Assembly (NCBI GenBank): GCA_023150875.1
Contig: JAKLKC010000001.1
Coordinates: 124,001 to 188,000 of the forward strand
DNA: 64,000 bases
From: Myxococcota bacterium
Lineage (GTDB): Bacteria; Myxococcota_A; UBA796; UBA9615; JAKLKC01
Direction of reading: 5' to 3'
Shown in pieces: positions 48,376 through 57,230 of this stretch. The notes under the pieces were generated by a model that was given only the letters and a program-made list of their open reading frames with translations, did not search any database and was not told the origin of the DNA. The translations under genes and the position numbers were made by a program. Numbering within the stretch: the first letter of the stretch is position 1; each line of letters begins with the position of its first letter.

Positions 48376-51300
48376 GTGAAACCGCCGCGCCTCCTCAGCC
48401 TCGCCCTCCATCGACTGGGAATGCTGCGCGGCGGCGCGGGGGAGTCGCGCCCACCCCAGGGCCGCCCCGCGGACGGCGACGGCCCTCAGCCCCGGTCCCC
48501 CACCGAGCCCGTCGGGGTGGACCCGGCGCGGTCGGCTGGGACGGGGGAGGCCGCCCCCCCTCCGCGCCCCGCGGACACCGGCGGTTGGCCCGCCGACGCG
48601 GCGACCGTCCACGTCTCCGTTCCCCCGGTGGGGCCCGATCCGTCAGGGGCGGAGGACCCGCCGCGCCCGACGCACCCCGTGGACGACGCGACGTGGGTAC
48701 CCGAAGGCGGTCCGTTCCGGGGCGCGGACGCCGGCGGCGGCGAGGATCCCCCCGCCCGCCCCCTGTTCACCGCCGTCCCCGCGGTGGGCTGGCCCCTCGG
48801 CCCCTACCGCGTCCGCAACCTGATAGGCGAAGGGGGGATGGGGAACGTCTACGAGGCCGTCCACCTGGCGACGGGGGCGGCGGTGGCCCTGAAGGTGCTG
48901 CACCGGGCCGACCGGCGCGAGGCCCTCACCCGCGAGGCCCGTGCCGTCGCCCGGGTCGACCACCCGGGCGTGATCCGCCTGTACGACTACGACGAGGTCT
49001 CCGAGGAGTCCGCCGATGCCTCCGGCGGCGTGCTCCCCCTCGGCTCCCTCTACCTGGTGATGGAGCTGGCGCCGGGAGGCTCCCTGGAGGCCCATCCACC
49101 GGCCACGTGGCCCGAGGTGCATCGCGCCGTCGACCGGGTGCTGGAGACGCTGGCCGCGGTCCACGCCCGGGGGCTGGTCCATCGGGACCTCAAGCCCGCC
49201 AACGTGCTGAGGATGCGGGGAGGGTGGGGTCGGGGCTCCCTCAAGCTCGCGGACTTCGGCCTCGCCGCCCCCTCCGACGAGAGCTCGGACGTCGCGGGGA
49301 CGCCCCACTACATGGCCCCCGAACAGATCGATCGGGCCCGGGGCGAGGCGGGGCCCTGGACCGACATCTACGCCCTGGGGGCCATCGCCTGGCTATGGGT
49401 CACCGGGACCCCGGCGTTCGGCGGGACGAGCACCGAGGCGGTCCTGGTGGCCCACCTCCGGCGCGATCCGCCGCCCCTGGCGCCCCGGGAAGGCATGGAA
49501 GTACCCCCGGGGCTGGATCTCCTGCTCCGGCGGATGCTCGCCCGGGATCCCCACGGCCGCTTCGACTTCGCCGCCGACGCCCGGGACGCCTGGAGGGCGC
49601 TGCTGGCGGGGGCGACCCAGCGCCCCTTCCCCACCGCGCGGCGACCCGCCTCCACGCGCCAGGATCCTCCCCCCCTCCAGGGGGCTGGCCTCCGCCTCTT
49701 CGCCCTGCGGGAGGCCCCCCTCACCGGCCGGGCCGCAGAGCAGGAGGCCCTCTGGGGCGCGCTGCAGGGGGTCTTCCTCTCGGGCAAGGCCCGGGCCGTC
49801 GTGTTGGAGGGGGCGCCCGGGGTCGGAAAGTCCCGGCTGGCGAGCTGGCTGGTGGAGCGCGCCCACGAGGAGGGAGTCGCCCGGGTGATCGCCGCCACCC
49901 ACGCGTCCGGGGGTGGCACCCCGGACTCCGGCATGCGGGCGGCGGTCGCGCGCTACCTCGGGGTCCACCGTGCCCAGGGGCGTGCGCGGGTCGACCGGTT
50001 GGTCCGCCGCCTCTCCGGGCCCGAGGCCGCGCCTCCGGACCGCGTCGCCCGGGTGCTGGCGTGGCTCGATCCCGCCGAGGGGGCCGCTCCCCCCTCGGGC
50101 CTGCCCCCGGTGGTGCTGGAGGGCCCGGAGGCGCGCTGGAGGGTGGCCGAGGAGGTGCTGGCCCACGTCGCCCTGGACCGGCCGGTGGTCCTCTGGCTCG
50201 ACGACCTCCACTGGGGTCGTGACTCCGTCGGGCTCATGGAATTCCTGCTCAACGCCCAGGATTCCCGCCCCCTGCCGGTCCTGGTGGTGGCCACGGTGAG
50301 GGCGGGGGAGCCCGGCGCAGCCCTTCCCCACCTGCGGGCGCGCCCGGACGTCGCCTGGATGTCCCTCCCCCCCCTGGCCGCCGAGGACTCCCTGGACCTG
50401 GTGCGCCGCACCTTGGACGTGGAGCCCGATCTGGCCCGGGTCGTCGCGGAGCGCTGCGAGGGGAATCCCCTGTTCGCGGTGCGCCTGCTGGGATCGTGGG
50501 TGTCCGAGGCCGCCCTGGAGCCCGGGCAGGCGGGCCTGCGCCTCCGGGCCGGCTCCCGGCACCTCGCGGTGCCGGCGGGGATCCGCGAGGTGTGGGAGCG
50601 CCGGGTCCTTTCCGCCCTCCAGCCCCTCCCACCCGGGGCCCAGGACGTGCTCTGGCACGCCGCCGCCCTGGGCCTGCACGTGCGGCGGGACGAGGTCCGG
50701 GCCGCCCTCACGTCGCCCCAGGGGCCGGGAGACCTCGTCCTGGACGACACGTGGGAGGCGCTGCTGTCCGCCGGGCTCCTCCGGGACGCCGGACCGGGGG
50801 CGGCCTCGTTCGACCACGGGCTGCTGCGGGAGACGGTGCTCTCGGGGATCGGCGAGCACGCCCCGCGGGTGCACCGCGCCTGCGCCGAGGGCCTCTCGGT
50901 CCACCTGGACCGGCGCAGCCCGGGGGCGAGGGGCCGGATCGGCCGCCACTTCCTCCAGGCGGAGGCCTGGCCCGAGGCGGTGGACTGGCTGCTGGCCGAG
51001 GCGCGCTCCCGCTTCTTCTCGTTCGCGATCCAGGAGGCGGAGGCCGCCCTCGTCGACGCCCGCACGGCCCTGGCCCGGGGAGGTCTGGAGGGCGACGCGG
51101 TGCGGCAGACCACCTACCTGCTGATCTCGTCGCGGGTACAGCGCCAGGCCGGCCGGTGCCGGGAGGCGCTGGATCTGGCGGAGAGGGCCTGGGACCTGGT
51201 CGCCGACGCGGACCCGGGGCTCGCGGGGAGGGCGGCCCACCTGGCGGGGGTCGCCGCGGAGGGGCTGCGGGACCTGGACCGCGCCCACGAGCTGGGGGAG

Positions 51301-52233
51301 CTCGCGCTGGACAAGGCGCGGATCGCCGGGGACCCGGTGCTGGAGAGCGACTGCCTCCGCCTGCTGGGGATCGTGTCGGCCCAGCGGGGGGACCTGCGCG
51401 GCGCCGTCCAGATCCTGCGCCAGGCGGCGGACCTCCTCGCCCGGGCCGGATCCCGACGGGACCTCCTGCTCAAAAAAAAACTGAACACCCTCGTCTACTG
51501 GGCCGCGGCGGCGGGGGACCTGGACGACGCCCGCCAGGCGGTGGACCTGGCGCGGACGGTGGTCGCGGGGACGGTGGACCCGGGGGTGAGGGCGCTGGAG
51601 CTCCGCATGGAGGCGGTCCTCGCGCGGGTCTCGGGGGACGCGGAGGCGGCACTGCGGCTGGCCGCGGAGGCCCGATTCGGCTTCGCCGCCAGCGGTGCCC
51701 GGATCCAGGAGCTCTACTGCCTCGACGAGATGGGAGAGGCGGCCCGCGGGGTGGGGGACCTGGACGCCGCCGAGGGATGGTACACCGAGGCCATGGCCGG
51801 GTGGGCGGCCCTCGGCGACACCCGGGGCGAGGCCATCTCCCGGGTCAACCTCGCCCTGCTCCACCTCGCCCGGGGCCAGCTCGAGGACGCCCGGGAGCTG
51901 GCCCAGCGGGCCCGGGAGTCGTTCGCGCGGGAGGGGAACCGGAGCTACGTCGCCGCCTCCGACATCGTGCTCGCCGAGATCGCCGCCGGCCGGGGCGACC
52001 TGCCCGAGGCCGAGGCGAGGCTCGCCGCCGCGGCCGTCGAGCTCGGAGGCACGGGCTTCGTCCACGAGGACCTGGCAGAGATGCTGGAGGACCTCGGTAC
52101 CCGCGCCGCCGCCAGCGGACGCCACGGGCTCGCCCGGAGCGCCCTGGACCTCGCCGCCCGACAATGGGAGCGCCTCGGCCGCGCCGACCGCGCCGACCGG
52201 CTCCGGGAGGAGCCCGTCCCCGCTGGGAGTTGA
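48376..52233 (+). CDS. Ser/Thr kinase fused to AAA/STAND-type ATPase and TPR repeats
   Basis: 1285 aa from GTG 48376 (ATG 48421 is an alternative). A disordered Pro-rich N-terminus of about 130 residues precedes an intact kinase domain (about 140-405): IGEGGMGNVYEA, Lys in VALKVL, LVHRDLKPANVL, LADFGLAA, APEQ. An AAA-16-like ATPase follows with Walker A EGAPGVGKSRLA (about 478) and Walker B VVLWLDDLHWG (about 605). The last 600 residues are TPR-like (LELRMEAVLARVSGDAEAA, AISRVNLALLHLARGQLED). The layout matches the gene at 29021-32341, so the two are paralogues. An A9 run at 51472-51480 lies in the TPR part. It converges on the next kinase. Confidence 0.94.
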   Translation: MKPPRLLSLALHRLGMLRGGAGESRPPQGRPADGDGPQPRSPTEPVGVDPARSAGTGEAAPPPRPADTGGWPADAATVHVSVPPVGPDPSGAEDPPRPTHPVDDATWVPEGGPFRGADAGGGEDPPARPLFTAVPAVGWPLGPYRVRNLIGEGGMGNVYEAVHLATGAAVALKVLHRADRREALTREARAVARVDHPGVIRLYDYDEVSEESADASGGVLPLGSLYLVMELAPGGSLEAHPPATWPEVHRAVDRVLETLAAVHARGLVHRDLKPANVLRMRGGWGRGSLKLADFGLAAPSDESSDVAGTPHYMAPEQIDRARGEAGPWTDIYALGAIAWLWVTGTPAFGGTSTEAVLVAHLRRDPPPLAPREGMEVPPGLDLLLRRMLARDPHGRFDFAADARDAWRALLAGATQRPFPTARRPASTRQDPPPLQGAGLRLFALREAPLTGRAAEQEALWGALQGVFLSGKARAVVLEGAPGVGKSRLASWLVERAHEEGVARVIAATHASGGGTPDSGMRAAVARYLGVHRAQGRARVDRLVRRLSGPEAAPPDRVARVLAWLDPAEGAAPPSGLPPVVLEGPEARWRVAEEVLAHVALDRPVVLWLDDLHWGRDSVGLMEFLLNAQDSRPLPVLVVATVRAGEPGAALPHLRARPDVAWMSLPPLAAEDSLDLVRRTLDVEPDLARVVAERCEGNPLFAVRLLGSWVSEAALEPGQAGLRLRAGSRHLAVPAGIREVWERRVLSALQPLPPGAQDVLWHAAALGLHVRRDEVRAALTSPQGPGDLVLDDTWEALLSAGLLRDAGPGAASFDHGLLRETVLSGIGEHAPRVHRACAEGLSVHLDRRSPGARGRIGRHFLQAEAWPEAVDWLLAEARSRFFSFAIQEAEAALVDARTALARGGLEGDAVRQTTYLLISSRVQRQAGRCREALDLAERAWDLVADADPGLAGRAAHLAGVAAEGLRDLDRAHELGELALDKARIAGDPVLESDCLRLLGIVSAQRGDLRGAVQILRQAADLLARAGSRRDLLLKKKLNTLVYWAAAAGDLDDARQAVDLARTVVAGTVDPGVRALELRMEAVLARVSGDAEAALRLAAEARFGFAASGARIQELYCLDEMGEAARGVGDLDAAEGWYTEAMAGWAALGDTRGEAISRVNLALLHLARGQLEDARELAQRARESFAREGNRSYVAASDIVLAEIAAGRGDLPEAEARLAAAAVELGGTGFVHEDLAEMLEDLGTRAAASGRHGLARSALDLAARQWERLGRADRADRLREEPVPAGS
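51472..51480 (+). repeat. A9 homopolymer inside the kinase-ATPase gene
   Basis: Nine adenines encode Lys1033-1035 in LLLKKKLNTL. In DNA of this composition such a run is rare. One A fewer (or a one-base slip) would read AAA AAA AAC TGA, stopping at once and removing about 250 TPR residues. It is a candidate site for transcriptional slippage or phase variation. Confidence 0.6.
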
Positions 52234-52288
52234 CGGGCGGGCAGCCGCCCGCTGGGGAAGTCCGGGCCCGGGCACCCAAGATCCGCCG

Positions 52289-54376
52289 TCAGCGTTCGAC
52301 GGCCAGGAGCGCTTCCTGGAGCTCCTGGCGGAGCTTGGACGCCACGTCGGGGTCCTCGAGGGCCTTCTGGATCGCGCGCACCGCGCCGGCCCGGCCGACT
52401 CCGAGCTGCCTCAGCACGCCGACCGCCTCGCCGCGGACACCGGGGTGGTAGTGACTGCCCCGGACCACCGACTCCACCAGGGCCATCTCCCCGCCGTCGC
52501 CGAACTTCCGGATCCGGCTCCGGGCCGCGATCACGCACTCCCGCTGCACCTCCCAGGACTTGTCGTGCTCGAGGACCCGGACGAGCTCCTCCAGGGCGCC
52601 CCTGCCCCGCAGGCGTGCGAGCTGCCGCACCGCGGCCATCCGCTTGCCCTGGGTCGGGTGGCGCAGGTCGGCGAGGACGGACGCCGGGACCGGCTGATCA
52701 CGGACCCCCTCGTCCACCGGGTCCGGGGGCAGCCCGCCGGACTTGGGGGCGGATGAGACCCCGGACTTCGGGTCGGGCGTGGGGGCCGGAGTGGGAACCT
52801 CGTCCCCCGTCACCTTCGGGGACGGGTCCCCGTCGGCGGACCGGGGGGCGGGTCGGGCGACCTTGCGCTCCCGTCTCGGCGGGGGCGCCGCCTCGCCGTC
52901 ATCCGGGTCCAGCACGACGGCCAGCCCCGGGCGGGATCCCGAGTACCAGCGCCAGCCCACCCATCCCGCCGCGGCGACGCCGACGGCCAGGCAGCCGAGC
53001 ACCAGCCCCACCAGGAGCAGCGTGGCGCCACCCGCGGACCGGGAGGGGCGACCGTCCACGGCGGGGAGGGACGTCGGAGGTGGAGCGACCGCGCCTGGCC
53101 CCCTCCCCCCGAGGGGAGGCGGAACGGGGCCGGCGACCGGCGGCGGGGTCCGGACCGGGGGATCGGCCGGGCTCCGAGTGCGGGCGGCAGCGGAGCGGGC
53201 CGGCTCGGCCGCGGCCCGGGGCGCGTCCTCCCGGTCGGGGGGGTCCAGGAGCGGAGGCGCCGCCGGAGGCGGCTCGGCGAAGAACGCCTGGGTCCCCGTG
53301 TCGGGAGGCGCGATGGTCGGCGAGGGCAGCGGGGCCCCCGGGCCCGCCCCGCGGGGGGAGAGGGTCGGGGAGCTCGCGGGATCCGCGGCGACGGCGAGGT
53401 TCGGAGCGCCCGAGCCCTGGCGTGACGCGCCCTTGGACGCCTCTCCCCGCATCCACCCGGCGAGGAAGGGGCCGAGCTGCTCGTTGCCCGGGGTGGCGTC
53501 GTAGACGTCGGCAAGGGCCTGCCCCATCTCCAGGGCCGAGGCGTAGCGATCTCCGGGCCTCTTCTGGTATGCCCGGGCGAGGACCGGTCCGATCCCCGGG
53601 ATCCTCGCGTCGGCGCGGGCCACCTGGGTGCGGACGTCGGCCGCGGCGACCTTGCTCATCACCTGGTAGACCTGGGTCCCCTGGAAGCTGATCTCGCCCG
53701 TGGCGACCTCGCACAGGACGGAGGCGAGGCTGAACAGGTCCGACCGGGCGTCGAGGGACTCGCCGGTGACCTGCTCGGGGCTCATGTAGACCGGAGTGCC
53801 CTTGGTCACGTTCGCGGTCTGCGTCCGGAACACGTTGGACTCGGCGCGGGCGATGCCGAAGTCCATGATCTTCACCACCCCGTCCCGGGTGACGATCACG
53901 TTCGATGGCTTGAGGTCCCGGTGGACCAGGTTCAGGGGCCGCCCGTCGGCGTCGGCGGCGGTGTGGGCGTACCCCAGGCCCGTGCAGAGCTGGGTGGCGA
54001 TCTGCAGGACGATCCGCGGCGGTAGCAGGACGCCGTCGCGACACCGGCGCAGGATGCGGTCGAGGGTCCATCCGTCGACGAACTCCATGGCGATGTACCA
54101 GGTGTCGCCCACCTGCCCGAACTCGTAGACCTCCACGACGTTGCGGTGGTGGAGGAAGCCTCCCAGGCGCGCCTCGTTGATGAGGGCCTGCATCAGCTTC
54201 TCCTCCTGGGCCACCGCCGGGAGGATCTGCTTGATGGCCACCGCCTTGCGGAAGCCCATGGGGCCGGCCTTCTCGGCGCGGTAGACCCGGGCCATGCCGC
54301 CCTCGCCGAGCACCTCGATGAGGCGGTACCCGCCGAACTCCACTCCGCTCTCGCCGCCCGACGTCTGCTCGCTCAC
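52289..54376 (-). CDS. Membrane-anchored Ser/Thr kinase with external HEAT-like repeats
   Basis: 695 aa from GTG 54376, eight bases after GGGAG; ATG 54397 would add seven residues. The kinase domain (about 10-280) is intact: LGEGGMARVYRA, Lys in VAIKQI, LVHRDLKPSNVIV, IMDFGIARA, SPEQ. A long Pro/Ala-rich linker leads to one membrane helix (ATLLLVGLVLGCLAVGVAAAG). Outside are a charged spacer and a C-terminal helical domain of HEAT/armadillo-like repeats (AAVRQLARLRGRGALEELVRV, VRGEAVGVLRQLGVGRAGAVRA). The repeats may sense a protein ligand. It converges on the kinase-ATPase gene, with 55 bases between stops. Confidence 0.93.
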   Translation of the reverse strand: MSEQTSGGESGVEFGGYRLIEVLGEGGMARVYRAEKAGPMGFRKAVAIKQILPAVAQEEKLMQALINEARLGGFLHHRNVVEVYEFGQVGDTWYIAMEFVDGWTLDRILRRCRDGVLLPPRIVLQIATQLCTGLGYAHTAADADGRPLNLVHRDLKPSNVIVTRDGVVKIMDFGIARAESNVFRTQTANVTKGTPVYMSPEQVTGESLDARSDLFSLASVLCEVATGEISFQGTQVYQVMSKVAAADVRTQVARADARIPGIGPVLARAYQKRPGDRYASALEMGQALADVYDATPGNEQLGPFLAGWMRGEASKGASRQGSGAPNLAVAADPASSPTLSPRGAGPGAPLPSPTIAPPDTGTQAFFAEPPPAAPPLLDPPDREDAPRAAAEPARSAAARTRSPADPPVRTPPPVAGPVPPPLGGRGPGAVAPPPTSLPAVDGRPSRSAGGATLLLVGLVLGCLAVGVAAAGWVGWRWYSGSRPGLAVVLDPDDGEAAPPPRRERKVARPAPRSADGDPSPKVTGDEVPTPAPTPDPKSGVSSAPKSGGLPPDPVDEGVRDQPVPASVLADLRHPTQGKRMAAVRQLARLRGRGALEELVRVLEHDKSWEVQRECVIAARSRIRKFGDGGEMALVESVVRGSHYHPGVRGEAVGVLRQLGVGRAGAVRAIQKALEDPDVASKLRQELQEALLAVER

Positions 54377-54472
54377 CCGCCCATCTCCCGAGGGCATCCG
54401 CAATGGGGCTGGACCGGGAGCCGGCACCACCGGCCGCCCGCCCGCAACCCCCCGGAACGCGGACGCTGGCCG

Positions 54473-54478
54473 ATGATA
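54473..54478 (-). promoter_or_regulatory. Putative -10 box TATCAT of the kinase at 52289-54376
   Basis: The minus strand reads GGGTTATCATCGG about 100 bases before the start. It resembles the glycosyltransferase box at 25124. No good -35. Confidence 0.35.
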
Positions 54479-54658
54479 ACCCAGATCCCGCGCCGGTCAG
54501 CGCCCGGACCGGCGTCGGCCCGGAACGACGGGGGCCGCGTCGAGGACCTTCAACCCGCTCCGTCCTCGGCGTGGCGCGGCGGTCCTGTCCGCCTCGGATG
54601 CGCGCCCTTGGCCCGGCGCTTGCCCTGAAGCCCGTCCGCCCCGGGTGCCCGGGGCCCG

Positions 54659-54712
54659 ACCGTCCGATCCCCGGACGGAACCGTCCGACGGGCGTCCGAG
54701 AACCGGACGATC
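54659..54712. promoter_or_regulatory. Cluster of CGTCCGA / CGGACG repeats in a divergent gap
   Basis: CGTCCGA occurs at 54661, 54682 and 54693, and the inverted form CGGACG at 54672 and 54704, roughly one helical turn apart. The cluster lies 20-70 bases before ATG 54732, where a regulator of the lamin-tail gene could bind. The rest of the 355-base gap (54377-54731) holds the kinase promoter and nothing else I recognise. Confidence 0.4.
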
Positions 54713-54731
54713 CCGTCCCAGGAGACCGGAG

Positions 54732-55484
54732 ATGCCCGCCCGCCAGACCACACTCCTCCTCACCCTCCTCGCCCTCGGACTCACCGCCGTCGCCCTCGCC
54801 GCGCCGGACCCCGCCGTCGGGGGTCCCCCGCCCTCCGCGGCGCCGGTGTCGGAGGACGCCGGCGGCCCCGGTTCGCCCCCCCTGGAGGAAGGGCCCGGCG
54901 ATCAGGGATTCCCGCCCGGACCCGCCGCGGGCACCCCTCCGGCCCTTCCCCCCGGACCCGGGGACCTGCGGTTGACGGAGGTGATGCCGGACCCCGCCTG
55001 CGTGCCCGACGCCGAGGGGGAGTGGATCGAGCTGCACAACTCCACCGACCACCCGTTGGACCTGTCGGGCGTCCTGGTGGGGGGGAAGAGGGACCGCGCC
55101 CTGCCCCTCGCCTCGGGCTCCCTGGAGCTGGCCCCGGGTGCCTACCTGCTCGCCGGCAGGAGCGAGGTCGGCGGCGCGGCCGGAGCCCCCGTGGACGTCG
55201 TGCTCCCCCGCATGGTGCTCGGCAACCGCAACGGACGGATCGCCCTGTGGCTTCGGGACGTCGAGATCGACGCCCTCGCCTACGGGGAGGACGCCGGGCT
55301 CGACGTGGTCCGGGGCAGGGCGCTGGCCCTGGACCCCGCCGGCCACCTGAACGGAGGGAGCGTCGCCGACGGGGGGTGGTGCCAGGCCCCCACCCGCCTC
55401 CGGGGCCCGTGCGGCGACCACGGCTCGCCGGGCCGGGCGTCGGTACCCTGCCCCCGGCGGGCTCGCGGGGCGGGCCGGCGATGA
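54732..55484 (+). CDS. Secreted lamin-tail-domain (LTD) protein
   Basis: 250 aa from ATG 54732, directly after GGAGACCGGAG. A signal peptide (TTLLLTLLALGLTAVALAAP) is followed by a Pro/Gly-rich spacer. The LTD fold then spans about 75-195: LRLTEVMPDP, GEWIELHNSTDHPLDLSGVLV, LELAPGAYLLAGRS, VVLPRMVLGNRNGRIALWL, VEIDALAYGED. Bacterial LTDs are immunoglobulin-like modules on secreted proteins, often near nucleases, but no catalytic domain is present here. The tail is basic (CPRRARGAGRR). It lies between a kinase on the other strand and a MITE-like element. Confidence 0.85.
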   Translation: MPARQTTLLLTLLALGLTAVALAAPDPAVGGPPPSAAPVSEDAGGPGSPPLEEGPGDQGFPPGPAAGTPPALPPGPGDLRLTEVMPDPACVPDAEGEWIELHNSTDHPLDLSGVLVGGKRDRALPLASGSLELAPGAYLLAGRSEVGGAAGAPVDVVLPRMVLGNRNGRIALWLRDVEIDALAYGEDAGLDVVRGRALALDPAGHLNGGSVADGGWCQAPTRLRGPCGDHGSPGRASVPCPRRARGAGRR

Positions 55485-55550
55485 GGCCGCGGACGGGGGG
55501 CGGAGATTCCGGCTCGGACCCCGGGATGACCGCGTCCCGAGGGCCCTCAG

Positions 55551-55726
55551 CCCGGGTTATTCACCAGACCCCGTCGCGAGCGGGCGGAGACCGCGAGCGA
55601 GGCCGGGACTCGCAGGGTGGAGCGAGGGAAGGCGGGGTGAACCCCGTCGACCGAGCGGAACCCGAGCAGACCGGCCGCAGCCGCGGGATCGGCACGCGCA
55701 GCAGGGCGGATGGTGAGTAACCCGGG
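55551..55726. mobile_element. MITE-like element, 176 bp, with CTCAG duplication
   Basis: The ends CCCGGGTTATTCACCA (55551-55566) and TGGTGAGTAACCCGGG (55711-55726) are inverted copies with 15 of 16 matches. Both are flanked by CTCAG (55546-55550 and 55727-55731). Its interior has no credible gene. The right-hand duplication contains the stop codon of cytidine deaminase, so the insertion hit the very end of that gene and kept the stop. A 5-bp duplication and CC-ends would suit an IS1380-type source, from memory. Confidence 0.7.
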
Positions 55727-55727
55727 C

Positions 55728-56213
55728 TCAGCCGCCGCGGACCGGGTGGCGGGGCAGGACGCTCGGGTCGAATGCGTCGGGGAGGATGTCGCGGATCCGG
55801 GTGTACCGCGCCTCGCCGTCCCGGGTGACGAGGGCGATCTCGGCGTCGGGGCCGAACTCGTGGATGACCTGGCGGCAGGCCCCACACGGGGACACGGGCC
55901 GCGCCGTCTCCGTCACCAGGGCAAGGTGGGTGAGCGCCCTCTCGCCGTGGTGCACCGCCGAGAACACCGCGAGGCGCTCGGCGCAGAGGGTGAGGCCGTA
56001 GGACGAGACCTCGACGTTGGCCCCGGTGTAGATCCTGCTGGCGGCGGCCACGGTCGCCGCGCCTACGCGGAAGCCGGAATATGGCGCGTAGGCCGCCTCC
56101 ATCGCGCTCCGGGCCGCGGCGATCAGCGCCTCCCAACGCCCGGCGTCCGGAGGGGACCCGGGGATGGCCGCGACGGCACCGGAGTCCCCCTCACGGCCTC
56201 GCGCCCGACTCAA
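55728..56213 (-). CDS. cdd: Cytidine deaminase
   Basis: 161 aa from TTG 56213, whose TTGA overlaps the stop of the purine nucleoside phosphorylase gene; no in-frame ATG precedes the family N-terminus. The enzyme turns (deoxy)cytidine into (deoxy)uridine. The zinc site is complete: Cys77-Ala-Glu79 in LCAERLAVFSA, and Cys110 and Cys113 in SPCGACRQV. AAYAPYSGFRVGAA is the typical start. The first 25 residues before it are extra and may not be translated. It is the last gene of the deoC-deoA-PNP-cdd operon, and a MITE-like element abuts its stop. Confidence 0.93.
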   Translation of the reverse strand: MSRARGREGDSGAVAAIPGSPPDAGRWEALIAAARSAMEAAYAPYSGFRVGAATVAAASRIYTGANVEVSSYGLTLCAERLAVFSAVHHGERALTHLALVTETARPVSPCGACRQVIHEFGPDAEIALVTRDGEARYTRIRDILPDAFDPSVLPRHPVRGG

Positions 56214-57148
56214 GGGCCCACCCCCGAGTGGCCCCGCGATCCCTCGCCCCGGGCGGGGGTGGCGGAGCCGGCCAGGGCCGCCCACGCGCTCACGGCCTCC
56301 GTCACCAGCGTGACGAAACCCCCGGCGACCTCCCGGGCGGTGGCGGTGACCTCGTCGTGGGACAGGAGCGCGCCCGGGACCGAGCCTGCGGCCGCGTTGG
56401 AGATGCACGAGACGCACGCGACGCGGCACCCCATGTGGCGTGCGGCGATGACCTCCAGGACCGTGGACATGCCCACCGCGTGGGCCCCCGCCGCGGCCAG
56501 CATGCGGATCTCCGCCGGCGTCTCGTACGAGGGGCCGCCGAGTCCCGCGTACACGCCCCGGCGGAGGGTGAGCCCCGCCGCCCGTGCCGCCCCCGTCACG
56601 GCCTCTCCCAGTTCGGCGTCGTACGCCCGGGTCATGTCCGGGAACCGGGGCCCGAGGTCGGGTTCCGAGGGGCCCCGGAGCGGGTTGGCCCCGGTCAGGT
56701 TCAGGTGGTCCTCCACCAGCATGAAGTCCCCGGCGCGGAAGGTGGGGTCGATCCCGCCTGCGGCGTTGGTGAGCAGCAGCATCTCCACGCCGCAGGCGAT
56801 CAGGGCCCGCACCGGCAGGACCACGTCCCGGGGGGACCAGCCCTCGTACAGGTGGACTCGTCCCTGCAGGGCGAGGACCGGGATCCCGCTCGTGCGGCCG
56901 GCGACGACCCGGCCGTGGTGCCCCTCGACCCCCACGTCGGGGAACCCGGGCACGTCGGCGAACGCCAGCGCCTGGGCATCCTCGAGTCCTTCGGCGAAGG
57001 GGCCCAGGCCGCTGCCGAGCACGACGCCGATCCGGGCCTGCCGGGCCAGGGGCAGGGCCTCGGCGATGGCCGCCGCCGCGGCGCGCACCCTCGAGAGCGC
57101 GGGATCTCCAGCGAACTCCGGCTTGGGCCGGTGGGGGGATGCGTTCAT
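56210..57148 (-). CDS. Purine-nucleoside phosphorylase (trimeric type)
   Basis: 312 aa from ATG 57148. It splits purine (deoxy)nucleosides with phosphate. Motifs: VVLGSGLGPFAEGL (phosphate loop), GRVVAGRTSG, LQGRVHLYEGWSPRDV, LLTNAAGGIDPTFRAGDFML (base-binding region with the expected Asn/Ala-Gly-Gly), and GPSYETPAEIRML with AVGMSTVLEVIAARHMG. The C-terminal 25 residues beyond the fold are polar. It lies in the nucleoside operon between thymidine phosphorylase and cytidine deaminase. The start is the likely one, since upstream GTG 57184 adds residues unlike the family. Confidence 0.94.
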   Translation of the reverse strand: MNASPHRPKPEFAGDPALSRVRAAAAAIAEALPLARQARIGVVLGSGLGPFAEGLEDAQALAFADVPGFPDVGVEGHHGRVVAGRTSGIPVLALQGRVHLYEGWSPRDVVLPVRALIACGVEMLLLTNAAGGIDPTFRAGDFMLVEDHLNLTGANPLRGPSEPDLGPRFPDMTRAYDAELGEAVTGAARAAGLTLRRGVYAGLGGPSYETPAEIRMLAAAGAHAVGMSTVLEVIAARHMGCRVACVSCISNAAAGSVPGALLSHDEVTATAREVAGGFVTLVTEAVSAWAALAGSATPARGEGSRGHSGVGP

Positions 57149-57230
57149 GGCTCTGTCCGGACGTCGCCCGGGGGGAGGGAGCACCCGCCGGGCCGAAGGC
57201 GACGGGGAATGGTCCGCGGGGATCCCGGCG

